Source: Poronia punctata (lineage: Eukaryota > Ascomycota > Sordariomycetes > Xylariales > Xylariaceae). Taken from it: 64,000 nt of DNA. Where the stretch lies: positions 496,001-560,000 of the forward strand of contig MU401454.1 of NCBI GenBank assembly GCA_022579005.1. The letters are read 5' to 3'. Positions 22,862 through 35,733 of this stretch are shown piece after piece. A model generated the notes under the pieces. It had not been told where the DNA came from. It saw nothing but the letters and a program-made list of their open reading frames with translations, and did not search any database. Position 1 is the first letter of the stretch, and each line of letters opens with the position of its first letter. Both the position numbers and the translations under genes were made by a program.

Positions 22862-23628
22862 GGGCTACAGCTATGGTATTTCGCTTGCAAGAAGTATGGG
22901 CGGATCTTGATACGGCGTAAGGCTTTCCGGTACTTCGGGGCGCATTTGGTTTTAATTAGTATGGATCCCGGGCCCGAGCGGGTATTGCATTGGAGGCGAT
23001 CGAAGACTCGGTGACACTTGAATAGTTGGTTTGTTGAACGTGGATAAAGGTGTTGGGCATGTCGTTGCGCGTAAGTTATATGCCCGTGCCCCTTCGCCTT
23101 GCGAGTAGATAACCAAAAAAGCTATGAGAACTGCAACTCTGTAGTAGAACGTACCGCACGGAACACGCGGGGCTCTCTGAGCTTGGTTACATACACCACG
23201 AGGCTGATGAGCATTGGAATCAGTCGCCGACGTCACCAGCCAATGAACAGCTACCCACATGTAGTATGTACACTGTACCCACTCTCCTGTGATGCCCGCC
23301 TGAGTGCTTGCAGCTGGGCAGTGGGGCCAGAAGTATCGATAAGGATATCGCTGCGCTGGGCGTGTTATCATTCGAGCCTGGGGTAATCAGTTGAGGAGTA
23401 CCGCACAATTCCGAACCCTAAGCCAAATATTCCCACACTTACGGCCAAAAAATTCCAGACAGTGCATGTACCACTGTCAACTGCTGTGTCCCTCCACCAA
23501 AACTCCACGACCCTCGACTTTTCTCGCGAAGAGTACAGCCCATTCCCCAACCCATCGGTTCGACCATCAAGCATTCCTCGCCCCCCCACAACGACTTGAG
23601 CAGTCAATCCAGAGGAAAATCAGTCAAG
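22862..23628. promoter_or_regulatory. Divergent promoter region YMR1 / RPS3
   Basis: About 770 bp separate the two divergent start codons. No frame here is supported. The C/A-rich stretch at about 23400-23620 just before RPS3 is the likely core promoter and leader of this highly expressed gene. Boundaries are inferred from gene positions only. Confidence 0.4.
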
Positions 23629-24547
23629 ATGGCCACTGCCGGAGCCCAGATGTGAGTCGAGAGCTTTCTTGTTCGAGGATTAAATGTTGTTGCTGCTTCA
23701 AAAGAGTGCCGCTTGGCAGCACAAACCTTGATTCAATTCGCAAGGATGTAAAGGCTTTGGTCACTGACGACAATCTTCGTCCCACAGTTCTAAGCGTAGA
23801 AAGTTCGTCGCCGACGGCGTCTTCTACGCTGAGCTCAACGAGTTCTTCCAGCACGAGCTGGCCGAGGAGGGCTACTCCGGCGTCGAGGTCCGCGTCACCC
23901 CCACCGTCACCGACATCATCATCCGGGCGACGCACACCCAGGAGGTTTTGGGCGAGCAGGGCCGCCGCATCCGCGAGCTCACCTCGCTGATCCAGAAGCG
24001 CTTCAAGTTCCCCGAGAACAGCGTGTCCCTCTATGCCGCCAAGGTCCAGAACCGCGGTCTCTCCGCTGTCGCCCAGTGCGAGTCGCTGCGCTACAAGCTG
24101 CTGAACGGTCTCGCCGTCCGCCGCGCCTGCTACGGTGTCCTGCGCTTCATCATGGAGTCCGGCGCCAAGGGTTGCGAGGTCGTCGTCTCCGGTAAGCTCC
24201 GTGCTGCCCGTGCCAAGTCCATGAAGTTCACCGACGGCTTCATGATCCACTCCGGTCAACCCGCTCGTGATTTCATCGACAGCGCTACCCGTCACGTCCT
24301 GCTACGCCAGGGTGTCTTGGGTATCAAGGTTAAGATTATGCGTGGCTCCGACCCCGAGGGCAAGGCTGGCCCGTCCCGATCTCTGCCTGATGCCGTAACC
24401 ATCATCGAGCCCAAGGAGGAGTCCAGCGTTGTCCAGCCCATGAGCCAGGACTATGGCGCCAAGGCCGCTCAAGTCCAGGCCCAGGCCGAGGCTGCCCGCG
24501 CGGCTGAGGAAGAGGGTGGTGAGGAGGCCGCTCCTGCCGACGAATAG
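23629..24547 (+). CDS. RPS3: 40S ribosomal protein S3 (uS3)
   Basis: Two exons, 23629-23651 and 23788-24547, give 260 residues. The 136 bp intron (GTGAGT...CACAG) joins MATAGAQI to [19 protein letters not shown]. The KH type-2 domain (about 20-95: [33 protein letters not shown]) and the S3 C-terminal domain ([48 protein letters not shown]) are complete. The acidic Ala/Glu-rich tail is usual in fungi. Role: small-subunit protein at the mRNA entry channel. Codon use is strongly biased to C-ending codons, unlike neighbours, as expected for high expression. That bias also creates a long antisense open frame (24295-23624), which is a shadow. Confidence 0.98.
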
Positions 24548-25523
24548 GATTGAGTTAGTCGGTGCTGGACTCCTCAACCCGAAATCACTGGTGTTGTGAA
24601 CAGAAGAAGCAGATACAGGAAAGGCGATGGCGGATCTGCAAGGGCAAACTTTTCGGCGTCTTGATCATTTGCATTGGCACGGAGGGAATTAACGAACAAC
24701 CAAAAAACCAGAGAGGCTCCATCGTCGGCGCTTGACTGCTAATGTCTATCTACTAATCATAGTAGAGTAATAGACTACGATAGCCAATCAATCATGATGA
24801 ATGGAAATGAAATGTCTTTTAAACTTTTGACTGTACATCAAACTATGATATGCCTAGTTGCAGCAACTACCATAAACTCTCTCGGTATAGTTAGGCACAG
24901 GAAGCGAGACATCTCAAAATCAGGTGAGACCAAGGGAAGATACGGATCATGGGAAAGGAGAACACGCCAGACACCAAGAACCGAGACTCGACATCTGGGC
25001 TCCCCTGTTTTTCATTTTCCCCTGATTCCCAAGGCTATATTTACACTGCCGAGTAAAGGAATAAGAAAGACCTTCTCTTCATCCCCATTTCCAGCTGTGA
25101 TTTGTGTGCTCACAGATGCACCGAAAACCATGACCAAAAAAATAAAAGATTCCCCTTCCCACAAACGCCACATAGCGAAAACAACCCCCTCCAAAAAACC
25201 CATATCCTCCATTTGTCTTCGCTCCCATTTGAATAATAATAACATCCTGCTGTCTAAACTCCAACATTAGGACCTGTCCCGGTGAGGCGCCAATGATCCC
25301 TCCCAATGATATAAAAGGCGTCTCACCGTGGACGTCTATTCCGATATGACGCGTAAAACCATGATGATAGTCATGTCGACTCGTTGGACAGGCGTTCTAA
25401 TTCGTCGATGAGTAAATTCGCTCAGGTGCGTAGGAAAATATACATTGCGGTCGTGGGGGAGGTGGATAAATATGGCTAGGAACTGCCTGTAGATCAAATT
25501 TGAGTATGAACTGAGCAGCGACT
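24548..25523. other. Convergent intergenic region RPS3 / NIPA gene
   Basis: Holds the 3' UTRs of RPS3 and the NIPA-like gene. A 158-codon plus-strand frame (24794-25270) has no recognisable features and is rich in K/T/S from AT-rich DNA. Not called. Confidence 0.4.
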
Positions 25524-27149
25524 TCAATTTCGAGTTTCCAATTCGATCGACTCGTAGGCTTTCGTGCCGTGACCGTTCATGTTGGTCGGGGACCTCGGCA
25601 ATCTGCCGTTTCCTTCCCGGAATTCAAAATCCCCATGTGCTTGCTCTTCATCATATGCGCGCATAAGACCGTCTCTGTCACTGTGGCCTCGGCTTCCTAT
25701 GCTCGCCCGCGGATCGCTCCTTCTAGACTGCATGCTGAGACGCGTTTGGATGCTTGATATCATATCAGTCCCAGTGGCATCGGTGCCTTGTCCAGCAAGC
25801 ATATTAATCCCGTTGGGGTCATTTCGCGAGAGGTTAAGCAGGTAAACACCGGTAAAGGTGATTAGGAAGCCAGACAGCAACGATATCGTGTTGACAACAT
25901 CGGTCGTGTTGAAACCGGAAAAGAGAATAAAAGAAGCGAAGAGCGTTGCTGTCGTGAACGTGACGTAATAAAGAGGATTGACGCTACAAATCATGTTAAC
26001 ATCATCTCGTTCGAACGGAGGGTGAGTAGGGTCATTCTCTTACACCTGGGTACTGAATTGGCTCAGTGCCTTGTTGAAATAGTTCATCTGCGTCAAGATA
26101 CAACCTGCGGTCAGGATGATAAAAACGTATGTCGACGCATGTGTGAACTGGTTGTTCCCGTCAAAAGTAAGCTTGACGGCGATTCCGAATCCCTTGACGG
26201 ACATGATAGAGACCGAGCCGACTGTGGAGCAGATGGAGAGATAGACCAGCGGGTTCTTCTTGCCATGGACAGGGGCGACCTTGTATATCATGACCACGGC
26301 GAACACGGCCACGGCCAAGGAATAGAGTAGGAATCCTGTTTCACGCAAGTCAATCGTCTTAATTCTGTTTGACTACTAAACGAAGTCGGTTGACCTGGTT
26401 CCTTACCTGGCTGAAGGGCATAACTTAGGATCTCGTCCACGGTCTCGACCGCCTCATCAGGTGGAGCGTGAAGTACGATAATAATGGCACCAAGGAGACA
26501 GATGGCACAGCCGAGCTTTCCCAGCGTTCCCAGTTCCTCCTTTAGAAAATACGAGCCTAATACGGCCCCTATCAAAACTGACAAGGCGCCCAACGGCGTC
26601 ACCAGAATCGCGGGTGCGAAAGCGTACGCCGCGAAGTTGAATAACTCCCCCAGAACCACTATTCGCGTGTTAGTCGAAAAGGCCGACTGAAGAGTATGAG
26701 CATTTCTTACTGGTAGAGATTCCAGCCCACCATATAGGGTTCATCAAATACACAAATCCGTCTCCTTGAAAGCCATGCTTTTCTTCTGATTGCATTAAAC
26801 CCTAGCTTTGAGTCAGCTGCGATGCTCGTAGCCAGCGGTAGGCACACATGGATTGTAGTTGGATAGTGTGCGACTTAATCGGATTCGTTGTACCTTTTTC
26901 GTGATGACAAAACTCGTGCCTGAACACGTAAATGTCAGTGGAAATTGCTCAAGTATGTTGGCTTCCAACGTCTTACCTATAGCCAAACTCGAGGAAACGG
27001 CCAAAGCCAATCCGATATATCTGATAGCGAGTCCCAGTTAGTCCAACATGACGTCCACTATAATGCAAAGGTGCAATTCGCGAGTTCAAGAAGGGTCGGC
27101 CGAGGCGACTTTGGTATCGAGGGAAATCCTACTTTTCGTCTACAGTCAT
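25524..27149 (-). CDS. NIPA-family magnesium transporter
   Basis: Seven exons on the minus strand: 27149-27133, 27020-26977, 26919-26894, 26801-26711, 26658-26407, 26335-26044 and 25983-25524, giving 393 residues. Joined exons read MTVDEK-YIGLALAVSSSLAIG-TSFVITKK-GLMQSEEKHGFQGDG, then YLMNPIWWAGIST, MVLGELFNFAAYAFAPAILVT, PLGALSVLIGAVLGSYFLKE and CILTQMNYFNKALSQF, all classic for the Mg transporter NIPA family. About nine membrane helices span residues 7-305; the last ~85 residues are a hydrophilic tail. Family role: Mg2+ transport in plasma or endosomal membranes. The sixth donor is taken as GTAAGA rather than GTGTAA two bases earlier because only it keeps phase into VNPLYYVTF. Exon 1 has 17 coding bases. 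Confidence 0.9.
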
Positions 27150-29984
27150 CGTAAAGAATGCGCCAGGAATCTGATAAAGAAAGTGGTGATGGTGACAATA
27201 AAACGTGGGCCGACCGAGAGCGACGAGTTAAAAGGCCAGCGTTTGGTTTGCTTCGGTCGGTCTATGTCGCTGATGGACGGGCTAAACAGCGACCGACTCG
27301 TCGATTGCGCCAGATGGGAGAATTACGTGTTCGGTCGGGTCAGGATGCTGCCGTTTGGTTGAAGATGATGAATTACTTGGTTGAAGCCATGCATCAGCAC
27401 ATTGGCGTTGCGACGAATTTCTTGTTCGAAAAGCGAAGGACGATAATTGAAATGAAGTGTACGTATGATACTAGGTAGGGGACGATTTGCGACACGAGGA
27501 CATACGAGTACATCGGTTAGAGTAGATTGTAGGGGAAGAAAGCGAGGTATAGTGTTGGACTTAGGATGCCCAGTAAGTAAGTTTTAGTTTGGTCTAGTGT
27601 ACCTACCAGCTGTGTACTCGTACCTACCTCTTCAAACAGAATGGGAATTTGTACACTCGTATGAGTAACCTAACCTAGATGTAGGTATATCCACGCCGCT
27701 TTTAGTTAGAGGCTTGCCAGATCGTATCTAGAAAGTTAGCATTGAGTATATACATTTCCATTAGAGGTTAACATGTTGAGCACAATAGTAAAAAGCGTAA
27801 GCAGAAAATTTGGGCTCCTAGGGCTTTCTTGCCAATGGATGTACTAAAGTGAGTAGGTATATGTGGAAGTGGCTACAGGCCACTTTACCTACCCTTGTCA
27901 GGTACCGTGGCAAGTTGGTGCACAGTATCCGCCGAGCTGCGCGTTTAGGAACCCTCAAATCAACCGCACGTCAGCCACAGCCAGAGTCCAGCACAGTAGG
28001 TACTTGTGTCGACTCCACGTACATGTATGTACGCATTACGTGTAGGCAATCGACATCTTGGTTACATGTATTCAAACAAGTTCCATATTTGAGGGGTGGT
28101 GAACCATCCACCATCGACTATCTTCTCGGCCTACCCTCGTTAGTCACTTATTATAACAAAGATATTTCTATTCCTGACACGAAATGATTTTTTAGTCCAA
28201 GACAAACCCTCGAGGTTGCCGAGGATTTAAACCTAGCTCTTACTGTAGGTACCCTACACGTACAATGTTGCCTGTCGATCCCTGGTTTTTTGCCCGCCCT
28301 GAATAAGTGTTAGTGGGTCTTGGTATGTGTAATTGTAGTATTGTACGAGTACTTGTAGAATGCAAAGGGGGGGGGGGGGGAGGAAGACCGAAAACTTTTT
28401 GTCCGTCTCTTGCCGCATGTCTCGGGAAAAAAAGAGAAACCCCCAAGAAACCCCGGACTTTGCTCAAAACGAGCAGGTACAGCTTATTAGCCAGGCTAGA
28501 ACGTTTCAAAATTCCCAACCACTGATTTAGCGCACAGAAGGTAGTTTTGTAGACACTTTTTGCAACAGAGAATTGGGCATATAACCTGTAAAGAGAAAAC
28601 AATGTGCAACCTAGTATTATATAATCTATTGCGCAAGATTTGTGACTCTGACTTGTGGCTTTTATACGGAAAAAGAAATAAATTCTAACACACATATTGC
28701 TTGTTGCGGACTCTTGTGACGATAACACATGTCACATAACATAGGGCCCGAATAAATATCAGGGGTCGTGCTGCAGCCAACACACTCGGCTTGCAAACTA
28801 CATACTCAAATGTACACACTTGTTACTTGTACACGCGAGTTGCAGCAGCTAACGAACTGGCCAAGCTTATGTAACCTAACCTAGGTCCTTACCTGTCATA
28901 CACACAACACGTAAGCAAGTCGCACGACTTTGATAATATTGTAATTATACTATATAGTTGATAAGCTACCTACAAATAAGTGGCTGAGCAATCAAAAGGA
29001 GTAGATCGGGATTAATGGAACACAGGGTGACAGGTTCTCTTGGTTGGGGTTGGTTGACAAGGGACCTGTGTACGCGTTAAGCACCTTCAATCAAGACAGG
29101 CTGTAATTACTCGTACTCGTAGTTCGCTGCAAATGGTGTACGGACCCCTTAGTAGGTATTTATATACGCCGCCGGCAACATATACAATGGGTTGGCGGGC
29201 TGTTGTTCTGTTTTCTTTAATTGAATTATTTAGACTGGGTGCTCACGTCCTACCAACGACAAATGCTATACGGATAAATGATCATTGTCGATACAGGTAC
29301 GCGATACAGACTATGTGACACCGTCAAGCAGAGACCCCCCTTACGCCGATCCAACGACATCGTCGTCTATTGCCCTATCAAACAGAAACGTTTTAGACAA
29401 CCACCAACCCTGTCGTCAACAAGACCTTGCTGGACACGAGGTTTCCTACAGGAAAATATCCGCTGCCTTTGATGGACGGAGAATCAACGTCTAGCATCTT
29501 GAAAAGAAGCGCGTCTCTGAACATACATACACTTCCCGTATTATAGAAGCCTTAATCCTTTTTATCGCCTGAACTCCCCGAGCCATATCCACCGAACTGA
29601 CACGCAAACGCCGAGGGTATCAGACTATCCGAGAGCAGGGTGAGTAGCGAGTGAACGTTCAAGCGACATATCAATAAAGAGCTGTCTCTATTGGCAGATT
29701 CATAGCTTGATATCTGCAGCACCGCCGCGGTCGACAGAACTTACCGTTGGAATTACCTAGGTCTTAAATGCTAGGAGATCCGCCATTGCTAAGTATATTA
29801 GTAGTCCTTGAAAGCTAAACATGGGGAGGGAGAGGGAGGAAAAGGGTATGGAAAAGAAAATGGAAATTATCGCAACGGCTGGCAGTTGAGCATCGACAAG
29901 GTCATTTTGCTGCCGCAGTGCTACCGTTGGAGTCTAGGAGGTGGAGGGGTATGTATCGGGAGTCGCGAAGCAATAAACACAGCT
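27150..29984. other. Gene-free stretch of about 2.8 kb
   Basis: Promoter of the NIPA-like gene near 27150-27500, then AT-rich DNA with scattered TACCTA strings and a G run at 28367-28380. The 162-codon minus-strand frame at 28728-28240 shows no family features and contains the translated poly-C run. Nothing else was seen. Confidence 0.4.
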
Positions 29985-32566
29985 TCAAGACCGACGACGC
30001 TTGTTGCCTAGGGAAAGTCAGTACATGAAAACTATCCTTCGTATAGTCGTGGAGGTCATACCGTTCCCGTCATCTGAATCGCCCAATGCTTCGGATTGGT
30101 CCCGCTTTCTAGATACTGGTGACACTTGTACTGTATCTCTCGGCGCGGCGACATTCTTTTCTTCTTGGGCGTCTTCATCGTCAGATTCCCAGGTAATCTC
30201 ATCGTGGTCCGGAGCATTCGCATCGGCCGTCGTCGAAGTATTCCCTTGGGAAGTTGCACCACTCGCGGCATCCTGGTTGTCTCCAGCTCCGTCGTCCGAG
30301 TTGTAGTTGATCTCGTCTCTCTCTTCGCCATCTATGGTGGCTGTGGAACTAGTGTTCTCTGAATTTACGCCGTGCAAAGACGGGGCAGCCGAGGCCGCTT
30401 GGAACTCTGAATCGCCGGTCTCACGTATCTCTACACCGGACTGCAGCACATCACCATTACTTTCCTGGGCCTGATGGATCAAAGGGCTTCCTGGAGCTGA
30501 GTCATCGGTTCGTTGCTCGTCGCCATCAGCTTCATCGTTACCGTCATCTTCACCGTCATCGTCTCGGTCATTGTTGAATCCGGCCGTTTCTTCGCTATCT
30601 TCCGCATAGTGCGCTTGCACCTCATCAGACACCGACGATTCATCGTTTGCCTTGCCGTCGTTCATATTATCACCCTCGACGTGGTGTTCCTGAGCGTTGT
30701 ATTGGCTATCGTCGTTGGCATGGTGATGCTCGTCGACTGAAATGTCAGTATCAGCATCTTCTAGGTCGCTTGCTCGGTCCTCTTCCAGACCTGAAGGGTC
30801 ACGATACAAAGCCACCTCAGACAAGCCCCTGCCGGCATTCGCACTCTCTGTTAACGCTCTCATGCGCTGGGTACAGTTCGGTTCTACTGTAAGATAGGTG
30901 TAGATCGGAGGGGACGATTCGGCCCCCTCGTTCTGGACAAGTTTGTCATATAACACCACCAAGTCACCGAAGGTGAATTTGCCCAGGAAACCTGAAGCAG
31001 TGGACTAGCCGTTGTTAGCGGGTACATAAGTATAGGGGGGAGGATTTACATGTAGCTTACCTCTGAGAACTCTAGACCAAGACCGTCTACGTACATCACC
31101 AGCTCGTCTAGAGGCGAGACCTCCTCGGCAATAACCTCTCGCAGACTAGCAAGAAAGTCCTTGAGCGGCAGGTCCAGAGCAGATTTATCGTTGAGGAAGT
31201 ACAGGTTCGGGTCGTCATTCTCGCCTTTAGCGAAAAGACCATAATCCGTACTACCATACGAAATGTATACACCGTAGTGGTCGGTCAGTCCAATAGGGTC
31301 ATCCCTATTGCCACCTTCGACACTATGGTCACCCGTATTCACAGTACTTCCTCTCCGACTACCGGCTTCCTCCAAGTCCTGTCCATGCTCGCTATGCACG
31401 GATGGTGCATAGGACGGCCCAAGCTCGGAAAACTCGGTCTGAGTCCCGTCATCATCAGGAGGGGCTTGATCGTTGGCAGCGTCGACATACGGCTCGCCAC
31501 CTTCATCCTCCGGGGCTTCAAGATCATCGGCTGTCTCATGAACTTCTACAGGTAGGGAGTGATCCGCCCAGTCATTCTCTTGGTTCTCATATGCAAAGTC
31601 GCTTCCATCTTCGTCTCCAATTACATTCTCGCTCCTATCCTCATTTTCATTCTCATCCTGAACTCCATCAGTGAGCGTTACGGCTTCAGACTGGCCCAGT
31701 GCGTCGTTTGACTCGGGTGCTGTATGGTATCCATCAGTAGAGGCAGGTTCAACGGGATCGCCAGCTTCTTGTACTGCATAAGGTTCCCCCGTTTTAGATT
31801 CCAGATATGGATCTTCGGCAACAGGCTGCGGATCCGAGTGGCCTATGGCAAGGTCTCCTTGTTCAGCAACGGACGGCTGCTCCGTAGATTCTTGCGTATC
31901 CACTTCAGGTTCCTCGTGTTCAGCGATGTTTTTCTGCGCGTTTAATTCCGCGCCTTCACCCACTTCAGCAATAGCTACGGGACGGTGATCTGTTGCATCA
32001 TCATGGGATGCCTCGAAAGGCGCAGATTCTTCTCCTGCACTAGGAGCTGAGCTCTCAGTAGGGACTTCACCATGTTGTTCCGATACATCAAGGGGCAAGC
32101 CACCATCGAAGCTTTCTGGGTCACCCAAAGGCATTATATCCCCCGAACCCTCCGCAGAACCCACTGGTTGCGGCCAGGCGCCGGTTTGGATGTCGTCGTC
32201 GTCATCCATTCGTTCGACTCCCGGCTGGTCGAGGCCGTCGATCTCTCCGGCCGGATCATTCTCCTCAGTAACTAAGTCATGTTGCCAGATGTCCTCGGTT
32301 CCATTACCAAGTTCAATTTCAATATCATTTGCAGCCGCTGTTGAGACGTTATGGTCGATTTCAATGGCATCCATCATGCTATAGTGCAAATCATCGTCTT
32401 CAATCATTAGCTCGTCGCGTGGATCGGAGTTGAGATCCTTATCGAAATCCTCAAGGACCATATCTGCATCGAGCTGTCCGATCGGGAAGTCTAAATCTAT
32501 GTCGATATCCTCAACCAGACCCGCCTGAGCGATGTCCACACCCATTTCCATGTCTTCGTCAGGCAT
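29985..32566 (-). CDS. Large acidic protein with a conserved central core (function unknown)
   Basis: Three exons, 32566-31061, 31004-30062 and 30007-29985, give 823 residues. Introns have GTAAGC...CTAG ends with a GCTAAC branch (joining GLEFSE to STASGFLGKFTFGDL) and GTATGA...CTAG. The second splice replaces a nonsensical read-through tail with GNKRRRS, a basic end that looks like a nuclear localisation signal. Residues 1-430 are strongly acidic and disordered (MPDEDMEMGVDIAQAG at the start, many D/E/S). Residues ~430-590 are ordered and presumably conserved: DHYGVYISYGSTDYGLF, DLPLKDFLASLREVI, FTFGDLVVLYDKLVQNEG, YTYLTVEPNCTQRM. The rest is acidic again. I do not recognise the family; a chromatin or nuclear role is only a guess from acidity and the basic tail. 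Confidence 0.82.
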
Positions 32567-33975
32567 TTTCGCGAACGCTTCGGTTGCAGGATCAACTTAA
32601 GGCGTGGACCTTCCTGTAGTTTGAAGTGTTTTTTGCGGTGTGACAATAATGAAGGTAAAAGGCAATGCACTTCCTAGTCATGGGGAATGGTGGTAACACC
32701 GATCACGACCGAGAAGTGATATCTACAACACGTCGCCCAGAGCCCTTAAATGCTCTCTCAAGAATTTTGAGGCCAGGACGATTACGTGTATGTGTATATA
32801 GTCAAGTCGGAAATGCCGGGGGAATGTCCGACTTCTGACGCGATACCACCCAGATAATAGGCAACAGCGAACCTTTGTGGTATTATTTTTCCTTTCCTGG
32901 ATGCTGTCGCAGCGTTGAATATGTGGAACCTAGAAGAGCGTTCTCTTCGATCGATATAGATGCGAGGGGCAAACCCACAGGGGTCGGGGGATCTATTTTG
33001 GAAGGACAAGAGTGATGAAAAGTCGATATGCTGCCTTTAACAGAGGCGCTGTTGCCCGGCGGTGAATGCTACGAGAAATGTAACAAACGCCACGCGGTAT
33101 TCGTAGATTCCTTACCAGCGAAGAGCCGGTTCAGAACCCCTCAGATGCTGAGCGGCGGGTTTGTAGTTCGAGTCTATTCGGTTCGCGAGGAAATAGAAGC
33201 AAGCAGACGGATAGGCCGTGTTGAGTAAATGCGATTGGAGGCAGATAAATCAAGAGGTTGAGTCGAAATGACGCGTACGGATACTTTGAGGTAGGAACAA
33301 GTACTGTGTAGCTTCCCTTAGTACCTGTGGCTCTTTGTCCTAACAACCCGAGACTTGAAAGCGACAATCCTCGCTTCCTTTGTAGCCTAAGTATTGGCCT
33401 TGGTAGAAAATACGGTTTGTGATAAGAGATCAAGATTATTACTCGTAGGGTTGCAGAGGAAAGGTGTAAAATGGTAGGAAACACCTTTTAACCTAAATTC
33501 ACAAAGCTCAGAGCAACCTCTGTCCAAGTTTCATTACTTGTAGCTTCCAAAGGTGGTTCTCCCACTTTTGATACGAGTTGGGCCTAGCGTAAGATCAGGC
33601 ACCTGGCTGAAGACCCGATGATGTGCTTTTGTCCTGATAATGCTTTAGGTAATATGTACCCACAGATATGAGTCTATCCAAGAGTTTGTAACGGTAAATA
33701 CGAGGATTTATGTATGAATGTAGAAAGCAGGTAACTCACTACCTAGGAAGTATCTAGGTACCTAACCCACGACCGTTTCTCCATTACCACTTGCGACTTT
33801 GGTGGGACAGCTGGCTTGATGTACATTACCTACAGTTCTCAATTACTTACCCTACCACGGGCATATTCTCTTTGGCGTTGACCGTCAAAGCATATCACGA
33901 CGAGCAACCGATTCCCTCCTTATACAAGTTCACCGCCGCTCTCCTTCCTCTCGTACTGCCTCGCGTAATTTCAAG
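32567..33975. other. Divergent intergenic region (acidic protein gene / RET2)
   Basis: Separates the two divergent starts and holds both promoters. No supported gene. Confidence 0.4.
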
Positions 33976-35733
33976 ATGGTACGTTCGTTTACCTGCCCCT
34001 TTCCCCTTCGGTCTAACATGTAGTACGTCTACAGGTCGTCCTCGCAGCTTCAATCTGCACCCGCGGCGGGAAAGCCGTCCTCTCCAGGCAGTTCCGGGAA
34101 ATGCCCCGGTCTCGAATCGAAGCACTTTTAGCCTCGTTTCCGAAACTCGCTGATTCGGGTACCCAACATACCACCGTCGAACAAGACAATGTCCGCTTCG
34201 TTTATCAACCCCTGGACGAGCTTTACATGGTTCTCATAACAAACCGCCAGAGCAACATCCTCCAGGATATCGATTCTCTCCACCTATTCGCCCAGGTTGT
34301 TTCGAGTACTTGCAGGACCTTGGATGAGAGGGAGATTGTCAAAAATGCATACGAGTTGCTCAGCGCCTTCGATGAGCTAGTCACCCTCGGCTACAGAGAA
34401 AACTTGACCCTCAGTCAGATCAAAACCTTCCTAGAAATGGAAAGCCACGAAGAGCGAATTCAAGAGATTATTTCAAGAGTAAGTTGCCGTAAGTGTGATG
34501 CTCGGCAATGTCATGCTAAAAGATGCGACAGAATAAGGAGCTCGAGGCCACTGAGGAGCGCAAGAGAAAGGCCAAGCAACTGGAAATGCAGCGCAAAGAA
34601 TCCGCGCGCAGTGGTCGGCCTGGCGCGCCACGGACACCCGTGTATCCGACTTACACTCCCCCTAGCCGCCCGACTACAACAGATACCTACGATTCCTATG
34701 AAGCGGAGAAGAATAAGTCCTACAAGTCCGGAAACCCACGCCCCAAGCATGTGGCACTTATGACTGACTGCGATATAACAGGCCGGCAGCGACGAAAGTA
34801 AAGGGCATGCAACTGGGGAAGAAATCTAAGACCACGGACATGTTTGAGCGCGTGCGAGGTGATATGGGAGCTGAGGTCGACGAGACACCGCTGGTGCCAG
34901 CCGCTCCAGCGCCAGTTGCTGAACCTGCCGCACCGCGTGCCTCTTCGACGTTAGACCGAGATGCTATACATCTGACCATCAATGAGTCTATCGGGGCCAA
35001 GATTTCTCGCGAAGGAGCAGTCAACTCCTTGACGGTCAGCGGAGACTTGAGCCTACGCATCTCCGATCCAAGCTTGACCAAGATCAAGCTCAGCTTGACC
35101 GCTAACGCTTCACACGGCGCTCAATTCCGCACGCATCCCAACGTCGACCGCGGCCTTTTCACGAGCTCTAAAATCATTCAAATGAGCAACGTTGCCCGCG
35201 GTTTCCCCGTCAATAATTCTGTCGGCGTCTTACGATGGCGCACAACTCCGAAGACGGACGACACGAGTGCGCTCCCTATTAGCTTCACCGTATGGGTGAA
35301 CAAGGGTGCGGGGGGTAATCATACGATCACAGTAGAATATGAGCTCACCGGTGGGGATTCACTCCGGGATGTCTCGGTGATTATTCCTTATGCTACGAGC
35401 GAACCGTCGGTCAGCAGCTTCGACGCCGTGTACGAAGTATCTGGCGATAGCCTAGAGTGGAACATCGGGACGGTAGAAGCGGACAACGGCAGTGGATCGT
35501 TCGAGTTTGACGCTCAGGCTGATGACGAGAACGAGTTCTTCCCGATGCAGGTGCGATTCTCCAAATCGACGCCATTTGTTGATGTCGACGTAAGTACCTA
35601 TTTAATTGCCCCATATCCGGTCGTTTGCTTATAGACATGGCAGGTATCGTCGGTAATGCTTATAGAGGAGGACGAGGAAGTCACATTCTCCAAGGACATC
35701 CGGTCTGTGGCTGATAGTTACTTGGTTGAGTAA
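33976..35733 (+). CDS. RET2: Coatomer subunit delta (delta-COP)
   Basis: Five exons, 33976-33978, 34035-34478, 34532-34725, 34782-35589 and 35644-35733, give 512 residues (human delta-COP is 511). Exon 1 is only the ATG, followed by GTACGT; exon 2 opens VVLAASICTRGGKAVLSRQF, the conserved longin-domain start. The longin domain covers about 1-140 (FVYQPLDELYMVLITNRQSN), then a charged linker (NKELEATEERKRKAKQLEMQ), MQLGKKSKTTDMFE, and the mu-homology domain from about 265 (HLTINESIGAKISREG, VDRGLFTSSKIIQM) to TFSKDIRSVADSYLVE. Role: COPI coat, Golgi-to-ER retrieval. The third intron has an unusual GTCCGG donor, chosen because it restores KPAATKVKGMQLGKK. The last acceptor could instead be nine bases earlier (adding TWQ). 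Confidence 0.92.

Noticed and set aside
23624..24295. 223-codon minus-strand ORF rich in D, E, G, L and A
   Set aside because: Exact antisense shadow of RPS3, created by its C-ending codon bias; no family features.
24794..25270. 158-codon plus-strand ORF after RPS3
   Set aside because: No family resemblance, composition of AT-rich intergenic DNA, and it lies in the 3' UTR zone of two converging genes.
28240..28728. 162-codon minus-strand ORF
   Set aside because: Contains the translated G/C homopolymer and otherwise random composition; no splice or family support.
30018..30061. Read-through C-terminus (TIRRIVFMY) of the acidic protein
   Set aside because: A GTATGA donor and CTAG acceptor restore a simpler basic ending; the read-through tail looks like intron translation.
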